A stretch of DNA of 64,000 nt. It comes from Paralithodes platypus. Taxonomy: Eukaryota > Arthropoda > Malacostraca > Decapoda > Lithodidae. Positions 48,601 to 57,474 of the stretch are shown here, piece after piece. Each line of letters begins with the position of its first letter. The first letter of the stretch is position 1. The stretch is from assembly GCA_032716605.1 (NCBI GenBank), contig CM064538.1, positions 23,482,937-23,546,936 of the forward strand, read 5' to 3'. The notes under the pieces were generated by a model. It did no database searches and was not told the origin of the DNA. It was given only the letters and a program-made list of their open reading frames with translations. The position numbers and the translations under genes were made by a program.

Positions 48601-51600
48601 AGTGATGTCTTCTTTCTTTTCTTTTGTGATGTCAACTATCTCTTCAACTTCTGTTTTGGTGACTTCTTTGATGTCCTTGGGGATAGTCACTTCGAGCTTC
48701 TCTACTTCTTCTTGTACGAGTTCTTCTTTAGTGACTTTCGTAACGTCTTTCACAACTTCCTTGATTTCGGTCTTCTCAACTACCTCCTTTTCTTCAACCT
48801 TCTCAACTACTTTTTGTTCTTCTGTGAATTTCTCCTCAGATATTTTCTTTACTTCCTCTTCAACTGTCTTCTCAACGATTTTCTTCTCAGCAACCAGTTT
48901 GTCCACTTTCTCTTCTTTCGTCTCCTCAACCACCTTCTTCTCCACAACCTTGATCTCCTCCAGCTTTTCATCTTCTTCCTTGACTAGTTCCTTGTAGGCC
49001 TGGTCCTTCTCCATCATCTCGGTGATCTCCTTCTCCTTGACTTCTACCTTCTCCTTCACTTCTAGTTCGTCTATTTCTTTCTCCTCTACGTCACGCTGTT
49101 CCTTTTCGGCCGCTTTGTCGATTTTGGGTTCGTCGTAGGCTGTTATTACCTTCACTGATTTTTCATCCTTCACAATTGGCATTTCCTCGACTTCTTCTTC
49201 CTCCTCCTCGTACTCCTTGGATATCTTCTCTTGCATCTTCAATCTACTTGCCTCTTCTTGTTCTCCAAGAGTCTGCGCAATATCCTTTAGTAGCTCTGTC
49301 TTATCGACCTTTTGTGTAATCTGAGTTTTAACCTCGGTAACCATTTCGCCCTTCTCGAGGACTTCTTTTACAGCGGTCGTCTTGAATTCTTCATATTTGG
49401 CCTCAAATTCGTCGAGAGATTTAGAATGTACCTCCTCCTTAGAGATTTCATCTTTTTCGGGTTCTTCCTGCTCTTCTTCTTCTTCTTCTTCTTCCTCCTC
49501 CTCCTCCTCTTCACTTGCACTTTCCCTTTCAACTTTCTTCATCTCTTCAGTCACTTCCTTTACCTCCTTTACTTCCTTTTCGTGTTTCTCTATTACCTTC
49601 TCTTCTTTAATCTTCAGTTCTCCCTTGACTTCCACCGGAGGTGAGGCAACACCAATTTCTTGCAAAGGTGCAGCTCCCTCTTCAATATCCTTCTCATAGA
49701 TGTCACATTCAACGGACTCCACTTCCTCGTGTATGGGCAGATCATCCACTTCATCGGGAGTCTTGATGATCTCTCTTGGGTGGACTGGTGGAGCGCTGGG
49801 CTTGAAAATAGCTTCTGGTAGTGAGGTCGGAACCGGGACTGCCCCTTCTTTGGATTTAGGTGGACTTGGTTCCTTTGTTTCCTTTTCTGGTTCATCTTTG
49901 GGTTCTGAGGCGGGGATGCCGAATCCACTGAAGAGGCTGCGTATGGGCTTCTCTTCATATTTCTCCTTGTATTCTGTAAGTTTAGCACTGCTGGGTAATG
50001 TTGCATATGCATCTTTGTCCTCAGTTTCAATTTTCTCATAGATGTCTTCTGTCTCATGTTTTTCTTCATGTTTGATAAGATCATCAGCTTTGTCAAGAAC
50101 TGGGGAGACTTTGTCGTCTTTCTTGAGGACCTTTTCAGCTTCATCTTCCTTTTCTTCGATGCTTACCTTTTCTTCTTCCTCTTCTTCAGCTGCTTCCTCC
50201 TCTTCTTCTTCTTCTTCCTCTTCTTCAGCTATTTCCTCTTCCACTTCCTCTTCTTCCTCCTCCTCTTCTTCTTCCTCAGTTTCTTCTTTTTCCTTCAGCT
50301 CTGCTTTAACCTTATCTTCCTTTTCAACTTCATGTTTAACATCTTTCTCTTCTGCTTCTTCTTCCTCTTCTGCTTCTTCTTCCTCTTCTTCCTCCTCATC
50401 TTCTTCTTCAGTCTCCTTTTCAGCTTCTAAATGTTCTTCTTCTTCCTCTTCTATCCTGTCCTCCTTATCAATATGTTCAACCACTCCTTCTTCGTGTAGA
50501 ATAAGTGAATCCTTCTCCTCCTCTTCGAGATGCTGTTTGTCAATAATCTGTAGTTCTTCTTCATCCAGTTTGATTTCCTGGACGCCTGGGATGTTGGCAA
50601 TATCGGAAATTCTATCTTCTTCATCCTGTTCTGGCACCATCATGAGATCATCACGTTGTTTGAGAGGAGCTACGATTTCCTCAACGTCCTCGCGATCGGC
50701 GGCTGCTTCGACGACTGCAACGCCCGATACAGCGGCGGCCATGACTCCAGCCTTCACAGCTGCGCCAGTGATAATCTTCTTCATAGGTTCATCTGGTTTG
50801 GGAATTGGGGGCTTTTGAATCTTCTTTGCCTTTGGAGCTCGTGTGCCCGGCGTTGGTTTTGCAGGAGCCGTTCTTGGCGTGGCTGCCTTTGGTTTCATCT
50901 CTTTCTTGGCTGCATCAGCGGCCTTTGCTGCTCTGTTCTTGTCATCTACTAGTTTCTTGTGCGTCACTTCTCTTGTTGTTGTGGTGGTTGTGATAGTGGT
51001 CTTCTTTCCTCTAGGTGCTTTGGGAACAGGTGGCTTAGGTGGTCTGGCTTCCGTGACTGGCTTTTCTTCCACCTTCTTGGCTGCTGGAGCTTTCTTGACA
51101 CGCCTCTTGGTTTCAGGAGTAGCAGGTTTCTTGGTCGCCGCAGTATCATCTGCTTTTAGTTCTACTTTTCTGATTTTCTTAATTTTTTTCTCCTTCGGCT
51201 CAGCTGTCTTCTCTGGTGCCTCACCTTCCTTCTTGTCTTCCTCCTTGTGCTCTTTTCTTTCCTTCCTCTCAATGCTTTTCCTTTCTTTTATCTTCCTCTC
51301 AGTTTTTTGGGTTTTGTCTTCAGATCTAACTCTCCTCTCGCCCATGTCAATTCTAGATTCAACTTTTGGCTTTCGATACTTCTTTGGTCTTTCAGGAGTA
51401 CCAGATTCTTTAGGTTTTTTCTCCTTTGGTTTATCTTTCTCCTTCTCCTTCTCTTTTCCCTTTTCCTTCTCCTTCTCCTTCTCCTTTTCTTTTTCTCTCT
51501 CCTCCTCTTTGAGTTTTTCCTTTTCCTTAAGCTCCAGCGTCTCAATTTCTAAAGAGGATTCTCTCTCCTCGCCGGTTACAACTCCGGATTCAGCAGACAC

Positions 51601-53122
51601 GAGTGACGCATCTTTGACCTCTTGCGTTTCAATGTCATAGAATTCTTTGGTGTCAGTTGTAGTTAAAGAGTCTATTCTCGCTTCAGTGGTTGTGACTTGC
51701 ATTGTTGTAAATTCTCTCTGCTCTGAAGTTTCTGTCTTTGATATAGAAGTAGTGATATCTTCTCTAAGTTTGGCATCAATCGAGTCTGTTGTCTTTTCGG
51801 ACTCTTCTTTGGATTCAATGACTGATGTTAGAGTAGTGCTGGTGATCTTGGACTCCTCAGCCTTTGCTACCGACTCAATTGTAACATCAACGCCATTCAC
51901 TTTGTCTTTAGTTGCTTCGAGTTCAGTTCTAACCTTTTCCTCCTTTCTGTCTTCCATTTTCTCTACCTTCTCTTCTTTCTTTATGGATTTTTTATCCACC
52001 TTCTTTTCTACTCTCCTCTCCTTCTTTGTTTCTCGGATGACCCTGTGCTCCGACCTCTCCATCTTAATTCTCCTCCTTTCTTCACGACTGATGGATCTTT
52101 CATGTCGCTCCCTCTTGATTCTCTGTGTTGGAGGAGAGGGACTCAATCCTTTGGCTGGTTTAGACTCTGCAAGCAGCTTCTCTGCTGTCTTGGACTTTCT
52201 CTCCTCAGCAGCTGCCTTGATGGACTTAGCTGAGCAGGTAGGGTATTTCAAGTACTCAAGATTACGAAGTCTCTCCAGACCTTCGAAGATCTTGTGTTGT
52301 GGGGTGCTACCGGGGAACAGAATCCTGGTAATGGTATCGCACGGATCATTGGGCTGCCAGATTACTAGGGCACATATGGAGGTCATGTTTGTGAGGGGAC
52401 ATGGGAACACTTTGTCTCCGATCTTATAGGTTGTGAAGCCCATGTCAGAGGCAATGACTTCATTGTTCCATCTCTGCATGAAATCTTTGACTTCCTTGCT
52501 ATCTCTAGAAGGGTTAATTATGTACATATCAAGTTTACCGTGGCCAACTTTATGGTATAGATTAATTGGTTCCATGGCATTGTCTCTAAAGCACAGATGA
52601 GGTTTTAAACTGATCTGCCTAAGGTTCTCTCGTAATAGATGTCCTTCATCCCATAAGTTAATAAGTAGCGGGTCTCTATCTTTGTCTCCATCCGGGGATT
52701 TCTGTATTCCAGCAACATTGCAAAAGGTGTGTCCAAGCTGGGGGTAGACTGAACTCAGAGCTTTTCTTCTGATGACGTTGGTGATGCCCATTAAATTCGA
52801 GCTGTTGAGTCTTGTGATGAGGACAGCATCTAACCTGTCCAAGTGTCTCGTAAAGTCCCAAAAGCATGCCTTATAATTGTAGCCTCCGTCGACTAGCATG
52901 TTGAATCCGTTGACTCCGAAGAGGGCTGAATCACCTTGCCCTCCCGGGAAGACGTAGAGAGTGGGACGGGAGAATCGGATATTGCCCACGATGTCCGAGG
53001 GCTCTAGTAGGTCTTCGATGGGTGTGCTGAAGAGGAACTGCGACAGATATTGGACGAAGGACGAGATGCCGGGGGTCACCTCGATCTTGTCCTCTGGGTT
53101 CACAGTCACACGACATAGTTTG
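12451..53122 (-). CDS. futsch: futsch/MAP1-like giant coding exon (40.67 kb, one frameshift)
   Basis: The exon opens after acceptor TTCTTCCTCAG (AG at 53,124-53,123) and ends at donor CAATGG|GTGAGT (GT at 12,450-12,449). It is read in one frame from 53,121 to about 33,931 and in a frame one base off from about 33,929 to 12,451, so about 13,557 codons in all. Order from the N terminus: MAP1 globular domain (VFPGGQGDSALFGVNGFNML near residues 50-75); basic K/R region; poly-Glu region; VKE repeats; SPKSDIS repeats; Ser/Thr-rich SPRSD region; TRTIKRTIIGPDGV repeats; linker; and MAP1 light-chain segment (VYLDLAYVPHAANPN, ARYYVFSGIDPG, VLDALLEAKMEWEDK). The reading begins K-L-C-R-V-T-V-N-P-E-D; the GTG at 53,109 is an internal valine, not a start. 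It probably acts on microtubules in neurons, with the middle disordered or helical. Predicted mass is about 1.5 MDa for the joined protein. Confidence 0.87.
12661..14440 (-). other. futsch: Ser/Thr-rich linker before the light chain
   Basis: About 590 residues, low in repeats. Visible elements include VVVRKVTTVITKYYDDGEEV and EMEELPGEEVVEVLSDQQ (about 13,630-13,520), an acidic EDDDEPVYEYHPP near 13,070-13,030, Gln/Ser/Thr-rich stretches near 12,900-12,780, and a Pro-rich GLPSPVPLPTPHPPSDSP before the light chain. In other MAP1 proteins the heavy/light-chain cleavage lies upstream of the light-chain domain; I cannot locate that site here. Confidence 0.6.
14440..21560 (-). repeat. futsch: TRTIKRTIIGPDGV array with 567-bp higher-order repeat
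   Basis: About 50 units each contain TRTI[KT]RT[IV]IGPDGV, then [PA][KR]ETTET[VI]EEP and a variable acidic linker. Four unit types of 43, 50, 48 and 48 residues make a 189-residue (567-bp) higher-order repeat. Equivalent plus-strand points fall at 16,047, 16,614, 17,181 and 17,748. The next steps are 849, 849 and 564 bp: 567 plus a 282-bp pair of units, then a one-codon loss. Edge copies are degenerate. The Thr-rich beta-like pattern T-[RK]-T-[IV] and G-P-D-G turn hint at short hairpins, but no known fold is claimed. Confidence 0.88.
21560..24660 (-). other. futsch: Ser/Thr-rich, largely non-repetitive segment with SP[RK]SD motifs
   Basis: About 1,030 residues. The first part holds a sequence-unique island (PRAYIEEEPPYGHYKEEPVY, SPDTTPGSPPMSPSMREIG). 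Five D-[IVA]-M-[ST]-[ST]-S-[VM]-[YH] motifs follow (about 24,370-24,090), then a series of SPRSD/SPKSD motifs at 24,030-23,530. Further on it is rich in Ser/Thr with an Ala-rich stretch, SSAAAAASVVTHALIKSVYD, near 22,590-22,510. Being less repetitive, it is the best middle part for cross-species alignment. Confidence 0.7.
27400..27640 (-). repeat. futsch: Local 21-bp SAPKSDV/SDAKSDV array
   Basis: Inside the larger array, about 240 bp consist of 7-residue units SAPKSDV, SDAKSDV and SAPKSDI in alternation. On the plus strand this shows as GACATCACTCTTGG followed by GAGCACT or CATCACT. It looks like a recent independent slippage of the KSDV core. It is unlike neighbouring units, which keep the 44-residue organisation. 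Confidence 0.8.
33929..33931 (-). other. futsch: Single-base deletion (frameshift) in the giant exon
   Basis: The repeat unit normally reads TCTGGTTTTGTTGTG on the plus strand, giving T-T-K-P-D-E-A-P. Here the T run has three bases instead of four, giving T-T-N-Q-M-K-P-H. From this point the original frame continues as an alien L/R/V-rich reading for 3.3 kb until TAA at 30,609-30,607. The frame shifted by one resumes the normal SPKSDIS reading to the end of the exon. Splice phases and the conserved MAP1 C terminus require the second frame. Causes could be a consensus error in near-identical repeats, or a real null or length allele. Confidence 0.85.
41960..43170 (-). repeat. futsch: Transition segment: DEKVGDKVT and KEVKEEVKE repeats
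   Basis: From N to C terminus this holds a short array of V-D-E-K-[LV]-G-D-K-V units (about 43,130-42,960), then a less repetitive Thr/Glu/Val-rich stretch. The first SPKSDISVSARSDIS motif follows near 42,650-42,600, and then a second charged array of K-E-V-K-E-E type (about 42,470-41,970). It links the VKE rod to the SPKSDIS array. Confidence 0.75.
43170..47960 (-). repeat. futsch: VKE charged tandem repeats (21- and 30-bp units)
   Basis: About 4.8 kb of coding repeats is built from two interleaved units: a 10-residue unit (KEVKEDKVDL and variants, 30 bp) and a 7-residue unit (KEVKEDI, 21 bp). Both are in frame and keep K/E alternation with V/I/L at regular spacing. The pattern suggests a long single alpha-helix or coiled-coil-prone rod; this is inference from composition. 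The plus strand is nearly all C/T with few A. Larger blocks (for example KADIKEDKLDLKDVKEDKED) recur near 44.7, 45.4 and 46.1 kb, pointing to block duplication. Confidence 0.85.
47960..50700 (-). repeat. futsch: Acidic poly-Glu / EK-rich region of the giant exon
   Basis: About 900 residues are rich in Glu and Lys. Long Glu runs occur at about 50,170-50,290, 50,340-50,420 and 49,460-49,515. Later parts read EEKVVEKTEIKEVVKDVTKV-like and TKEVT-like sequence. The plus strand is correspondingly CTT/CTC rich. Low-complexity acidic segments follow the basic region in vertebrate MAP1B too. A few less biased stretches remain, for example around 49,700-50,000 (IRSLFSGFGIPASEP, HPREIIKTPDEVDDL), and these may be conserved docking sites. 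Confidence 0.7.
50700..52190 (-). other. futsch: Basic K/R-rich (KKE-type) segment, likely microtubule-binding
   Basis: About 500 residues are dominated by Lys, Arg and Glu, with runs such as RIKRERHERSISREERRR, KKEEKVEKMEDRKEEK and a tract of alternating E-K near 51,420-51,530. These are followed by Pro/Ala/Lys-rich sequence (KPPVPKAPRGKK, KPTPGTRAPKAKK). In MAP1B the corresponding position holds the KKE-motif microtubule-binding region. Just after it is a short Ala/Val-rich hydrophobic island, ITGAAVKAGVMAAAVSGVAV (about 50,785-50,725), which seems to match an Ala/Gly-rich island at the same place in MAP1B from memory. The role is inferred by position and composition. Confidence 0.65.
52191..53122 (-). 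other. futsch: MAP1 N-terminal globular (metallo-beta-lactamase-like) domain
   Basis: This non-repetitive part of the giant exon covers about 310 residues. Visible landmarks are SFVQYLSQFLFSTPIEDLL, TLYVFPGGQGDSALFGVNGF, NMLVDGG, CFWDFTRHLDRLDAVLITR, GHGKLDMYIINPS and RILFPGSTPQHKIFEGLERL. In the MAP1 family this region has a metallo-beta-lactamase-like fold. The strand ending in LDRLDAVLITR has no HxHxDH metal site, so I expect no hydrolase activity, as in other MAP1 proteins. It precedes a strongly basic segment. Confidence 0.8.
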
Positions 53123-53289
53123 CTGAGGAAGAAAAGATATGAATTAATACATATTCTTGAAAATATATATTTTAGTTTTGTTTTATCTTTATATTATTGT
53201 TTCGTTTCCTCCATAGACCTCAATCAAGCTGTAAAAAACACCCCCTAGACCCCCTTCAAGATAAATTTGTACGTTTTTCGATATAAAAC

Positions 53290-53500
53290 TGTTCCGGCCG
53301 ACCTCCACAATTACAGGCTCGATATCGCTCGCCAGGAAACAAATTGACACCTAAAGGGCACGAAAGGTCTTGATATTGAAAAAAATGGGACGAAAGGTCT
53401 TAAAATCGACAAAGTAATGGGGCAAACATCTTAAAATCTGAAAACTAATGGGGCTAAACATGAAGAAGAATGGAGACCAGAAAAAACAGCCCATCTCCTC
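53290..53500. repeat. Fragment of the CTCGCCAGGAAA/ATGGGG repeat family
   Basis: It contains CTCGCCAGGAAACAAATTGA then CGAAAGGTCTTAAAATCGAC and AATGGGGCTAAACATGAAGA. It resembles the 2.46-3.33 kb elements and the intron B/A units. Confidence 0.55.
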
Positions 53501-53569
53501 TTAAACTGCATACCATCTTCTAAACACAGCTACAATCAAATAAAAACATCGCCGGTAGCCTACAGATGA

Positions 53570-53775
53570 TGTTATTATCCCTTCTGTATATTCTGGCAAA
53601 TATTATTAGAGGATTTTGTATAGCTTCGGAAGGACGTCTACTCATTAAAATACTACAGACTATCTCAATTAATCCTTGTAGCTACCATTTATCCTTCCTA
53701 AGCTTCATAAAATCGTCTTAATGTAGGTGAAATCAAATATGTAAGACGTCGCCGGTACAGAAGGGGTAATTAACG
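53570..53775. repeat. Foldback-type element (TTAGA[C/G]GATTTT family), diverged
   Basis: The left part has GGCAAATATTATTAGAGGAT and the right part ATCCTTCCTAAGCTTCATAA, then AAATCGTCTTAATG and CGTCGCCGGTACAGAAGGGG. The arms are weakly complementary. Confidence 0.55.
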
Positions 53776-54147
53776 GGAATAGAACGTATACTGGGTTGGT
53801 GTGTCTTTAGCTAACCATTGTAATATATATACGTTGTATATCTTTATGCTATATATACTACCATCTGAATAATCAACACAATCCCACCCCTACTCTGTGC
53901 AACTCTCCAACCCAAGAGTGAAACTTTATTCTCAATCTTCCTTTTATTCAACAGTTGAGATATGGAACTCTCTCCAAGAATCAGTCTTTCCCTCTTCAAA
54001 CTCCGTGTATCCAGGCATTTTGGCTCGAACGTCCCTTGATTTTGGCCCTGTCACTCTTGGGGAGGCACTCGTCACAGGTAGTTTTGCCTTTTGTCTCCCT
54101 CACTCACATAGACAAAATTAACATAGCTGGAGAAATTTGCATCTAAC

Positions 54148-54575
54148 TTTTAACCCTTTCTGTACCGGCAACGTCTTTTAAGTTTTATTCTGGCTACTAT
54201 TAGATGGTTTTATTAAGTTTAAAAAGGGCCTCTAGCAATTAACAGGTTATCTTACTAAGCCCTATATACTACCACATATTCTTCTTAACCCTCTCCGACA
54301 TATGACGCGATTTTGAGCCGATTAGGGATACTTTAAAGCCTTTGTTACCATCTGGGGTATTTAGAAACCTTTAGTTTAATTACTTCAACCTCTGCAGTTG
54401 TCTTTGAGTTAGCTGTGGGCTGAAAACTAATTTTGGAGAGGTAATTATAAGAGTGAGAGAACTCTATTTCGTATTGCTAATCTGGCAACCTCTGCGTCAT
54501 ATGAGTCTGAAGGGGTCAAGCTGCACAAAGTCTACATATTGCTAGAATAGAATATAAAAGACGTCGCCGGTACAG
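54148..54575. repeat. Foldback-type element with inserted foreign segment
   Basis: The left end is AACCCTTTCTGTACCGGCAA ... CTATTAGATGGTTTTATTAA. The right end is ATAAAAGACGTCGCCGGTAC AGAAG, the inverse of the left end. The middle (about 54,290-54,520) carries a second motif pair (CTCTCCGACATATGACGC / GCGTCATATGAGTCTGAAGG), so one element is nested in another. Confidence 0.6.
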
Positions 54576-54929
54576 AAGTTTATATATATATATATAGTAT
54601 ATGACTCCTGCAGTACTTGTGTAGTGGAGACAGCAAGGGTGGTTTAGTAGCCTGTGGGAATGTATAGCCTGTTTTTCTTTTTCTTTTCAGCTGATGATAA
54701 ATTGAAACCATAATAACATCATGCCTTTCGATTATTAATGGAAAAATATGATACTGCTATGTCTCTGCGTCATATTATTGCCAAGTTTTCATGATATGCA
54801 ACATATTTAGCTGCAAAATCTAGGTGATAACCGAGTAATCAGGATGGCAGATAGCAATTTACCATCATCTGCAAAATAACAGACAATATATGGTAAAGTA
54901 TTCAAACTAAATACAGCTCGAAAATAGAG

Positions 54930-55370
54930 GGGCACTCAGAGCTCATACCTCCGCCTACGCTGGCGTAGGTATGTGCTCTACTGATCGCCTCCTAAATGGA
55001 AGCACTTCTACTTTGGTGCATAACCCTATCTAACCACTAAATTTCGTAAACATCGGTTCATAACTTTGTGAGCCGCCTACGCTGGCGGAGGTATGCGCTC
55101 TACCGATCATCTCCTAAATTGAACCACTTCTTCCTTGGTGCATAGCCTATCTGCCCACCAAATTTCGTGATCATCGGTTTATAACTTTTTGAGATATCTT
55201 GTTTACAGTCACACATACGGTACTTCTTCCTTGGTGCATAGCCTATTTGCCCACCAAATTTCGTGAACATCGGTTCATAACTCTTTGAGATGTCTTGTTT
55301 ACAAACAAACAGAAAGACAGATAGACGAACGGAGGCAAAAACATACCCCCGTCCAACTTCCTTGATATTT
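54930..55370. repeat. Interspersed repeat, complex copy with internal duplication
   Basis: CCTCCGCCTACGCTGGCGTA is followed by CTCTACTGATCGCCTCCTAA, then by a second start (GCCTACGCTGGCGGAGGTAT). Further on, CTTGGTGCATAGCCTAT, CACCAAATTTCGTGAACATC and GAGATATCTTGTTTAC occur repeatedly. It ends in ACAAACAGAAAGACAGATAG. Same family as 58,975-59,185 and the fragment at about 11,925-11,975. Confidence 0.65.
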
Positions 55371-55692
55371 GAACCCGGGATCACTTGGTATCGAGTCCAG
55401 TACTACTGTATATCCACCCTGTCACTCTGTCACACCTTCTGTATACCGTAGCCTACTGTCCGTCTGTGTGTGTTGGACTGCCTGCGTTTGTGCGTGCATA
55501 TGTATATACAGTATATGTGTATGTATATGGATGGATATGTGTATGTACCGGTATATGGATGGATACGTGTATTTATATGGATGTGTACATGGATGGATAT
55601 ATGTACCGTATAGCCTATATCTACCCCTGTGTTTAGAGAAAGGAAAAAGGATACCGGCAACGTTGTTTTCTAAGTACATTTGGCTGTGTTTA

Positions 55693-55697
<5 letters not shown>

Positions 55698-55751
<54 letters not shown>

Positions 55752-55775
55752 TACGTGTGTGTGTGTGTGTACTAT
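55698..55775. repeat. (GT)n microsatellite
   Basis: A GT dinucleotide run with a few interruptions, set in a broader TGTG-rich stretch (55,460-55,890). Confidence 0.95.
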
Positions 55776-56028
55776 GGTTATGTGGGTGTGTATTAGGGTT
55801 TGCGCGTGTGCATGTGTCAGTATGCCTCTGCGTGTAGGCTACTATGCTTATGTGCGTGGGCGTGCATGTATGAGTTTGTGCGTATGCTTCTTAATTAAGC
55901 TGGATAAAATCATCTGGTGGAAGCGTGAATACAATTTAAGTTGAAAAGTATTGATTGAGATCATCATTCTTGAGTTAATTGAATTCACCTGCCGTTGGCA
56001 TTACAAACTACCTAAACAACGGAAATGA

Positions 56029-56205
56029 ACCCACTCAAGATACGATGACTCGTTTCTGTTCTGTTTTCTGGCTATCATTAAACGTTTATAATCATATTAC
56101 GAAGGATTAATTCCCATAGATCCTTCATAAGCTGTACAAAATCGTCTAATGATAACCAGGATTAACTGTCAAAACGCGTCATAATCCTCATGGGGTTAAT
56201 GCACA
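56029..56205. repeat. Foldback element (TTAGACGATTTT family)
   Basis: Left arm: CTGGCTATCATTAAACGTTT. Right arm: ATAGATCCTTCATAAGCTGT, then AAATCGTCTAATGATAACCA and GTCAAAACGCGTCATAATCC. The same right arm is seen at 2.1-2.2 and 8.3 kb. Confidence 0.65.
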
Positions 56206-57180
56206 GCGTAAATTAAAAATACTGAATATTTTTGTCATGCTTGCAAAGGATCGTGTACGGTAGGAGTTCTTATTAAATCGTTTAGCGGTAGCAAGTACAT
56301 CATTATAACGTATGGAAAGTGTGAATGTAATCGCCTGTGGGTAGCTCAGATACATAAAGAAAATCTCCACGATATTTCATGACTTGATAAGATATATAAA
56401 ATAGTTCAGCAATACTGTAGTTGAAATCCTACCGCACTGAAAATCGTATTATAATTTTAGTTGATAGGCTAATAGGCTAATCACATAAACCCTTAATACT
56501 GCATTGGGATTATTATTGAATATATACAAGCATTTATATAACTGTAATTACTTATGATTTATTTATTTACTAGCCAAAGGTATTATAATTATTTAAATCG
56601 TGAGGAAGCTGCGCAACTAAGGTCGGCTTGCTCTGCCGCGGCTCTGTTTGTTTACCTGTGCACCGCGCATGCTCCCACGCGTGACAAACTTGAACTGGGT
56701 AAACTAATAAATCCTTCGAAAACCATAATAATTACGGGTTTTGTGCTTTTATTTCTCCCAATTAATGTTCTTTTACATTATAAACGTGTGAAATAGCTAT
56801 AAGCACGGCATTGTAAGGTGTTATCTTTTTGTTCACGGGTCAGGTACTGTCATTTCCAAAACAATGATGACGCAGGTACGGATACCGGTACATCATGTTC
56901 AAGCATGGAAACGTGGATACAGGATTCATAAGCACGAGTATATATCACTATCAACGCATCTCTCCATGTGTAAAACCTTTGCAAAATTAAGTATTTATTC
57001 ATTTATCATCGACTATACCGTTCAAGTAACGGGGAAGGCTTCGAGTATTGTATAATGGGACCGGAAGTTGTTTGTTTTGCCACCACGGGCATGTCATCAT
57101 CGGCGTCACGCGTCCCCTATCCTCCCTTCCCCCCTCTCTCCTCCCCCCTCCCCCTCTCTCTCCCTTTCTTTCCCCTGCAG

Positions 57181-57350
57181 CCTCCGTGGCGGCAGGAAGT
57201 GTATATGTTGCTTAGTGATAACTAATCGGTGTAATCCGCCATTACGAGTGCCCGGTGATCTTTCGCGGGGACGCAAATGGATACAATAACGAGTGGAAAG
57301 GACCAAGGAGTGATGGAGACGTCGGAGGAGCTAGGGTTTACGGAGATAAG
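57181..57350 (+). other. Candidate plus-strand exon in the large intron (speculative)
   Basis: A long pyrimidine tract ends CCCTTTCTTTCCCCTGCAG at 57,180, a textbook acceptor. An AAG|GTGAGA donor lies at 57,351, giving a 170-bp candidate exon. It is mostly non-coding, but an ATG at 57,313 with G at -3 and +4 opens M-E-T-S-E-E-L-G-F-T-E-I into the donor. An ETS-like ACCGGAAGTTG is at about 57,059-57,069, and TGACGTCACGTG (CRE plus E-box) is at about 57,384. No partner exons were identified. Confidence 0.3.
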
Positions 57351-57474
57351 GTGAGATTAGTATTTTGGTTGCGTTTGGATCACCTGACGTCACGTGTTTA
57401 CTATGGCGAGGCGAGGTTTGGTGATTTGATTTATTTAGTATTTATTTATTATTTGTGTTTAATAATTTTGCATT

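Noticed and set aside
53107..53109. GTG at 53,109 as the protein start
   Set aside because: It is valine in ...KLCRVTVNPED, preceded by an in-frame splice acceptor and by matching upstream exons.
55369..55944. 191-codon plus-strand frame rich in Cys/Val/Tyr
   Set aside because: It is driven by the TGTG/GTAT microsatellite and starts inside an interspersed repeat.
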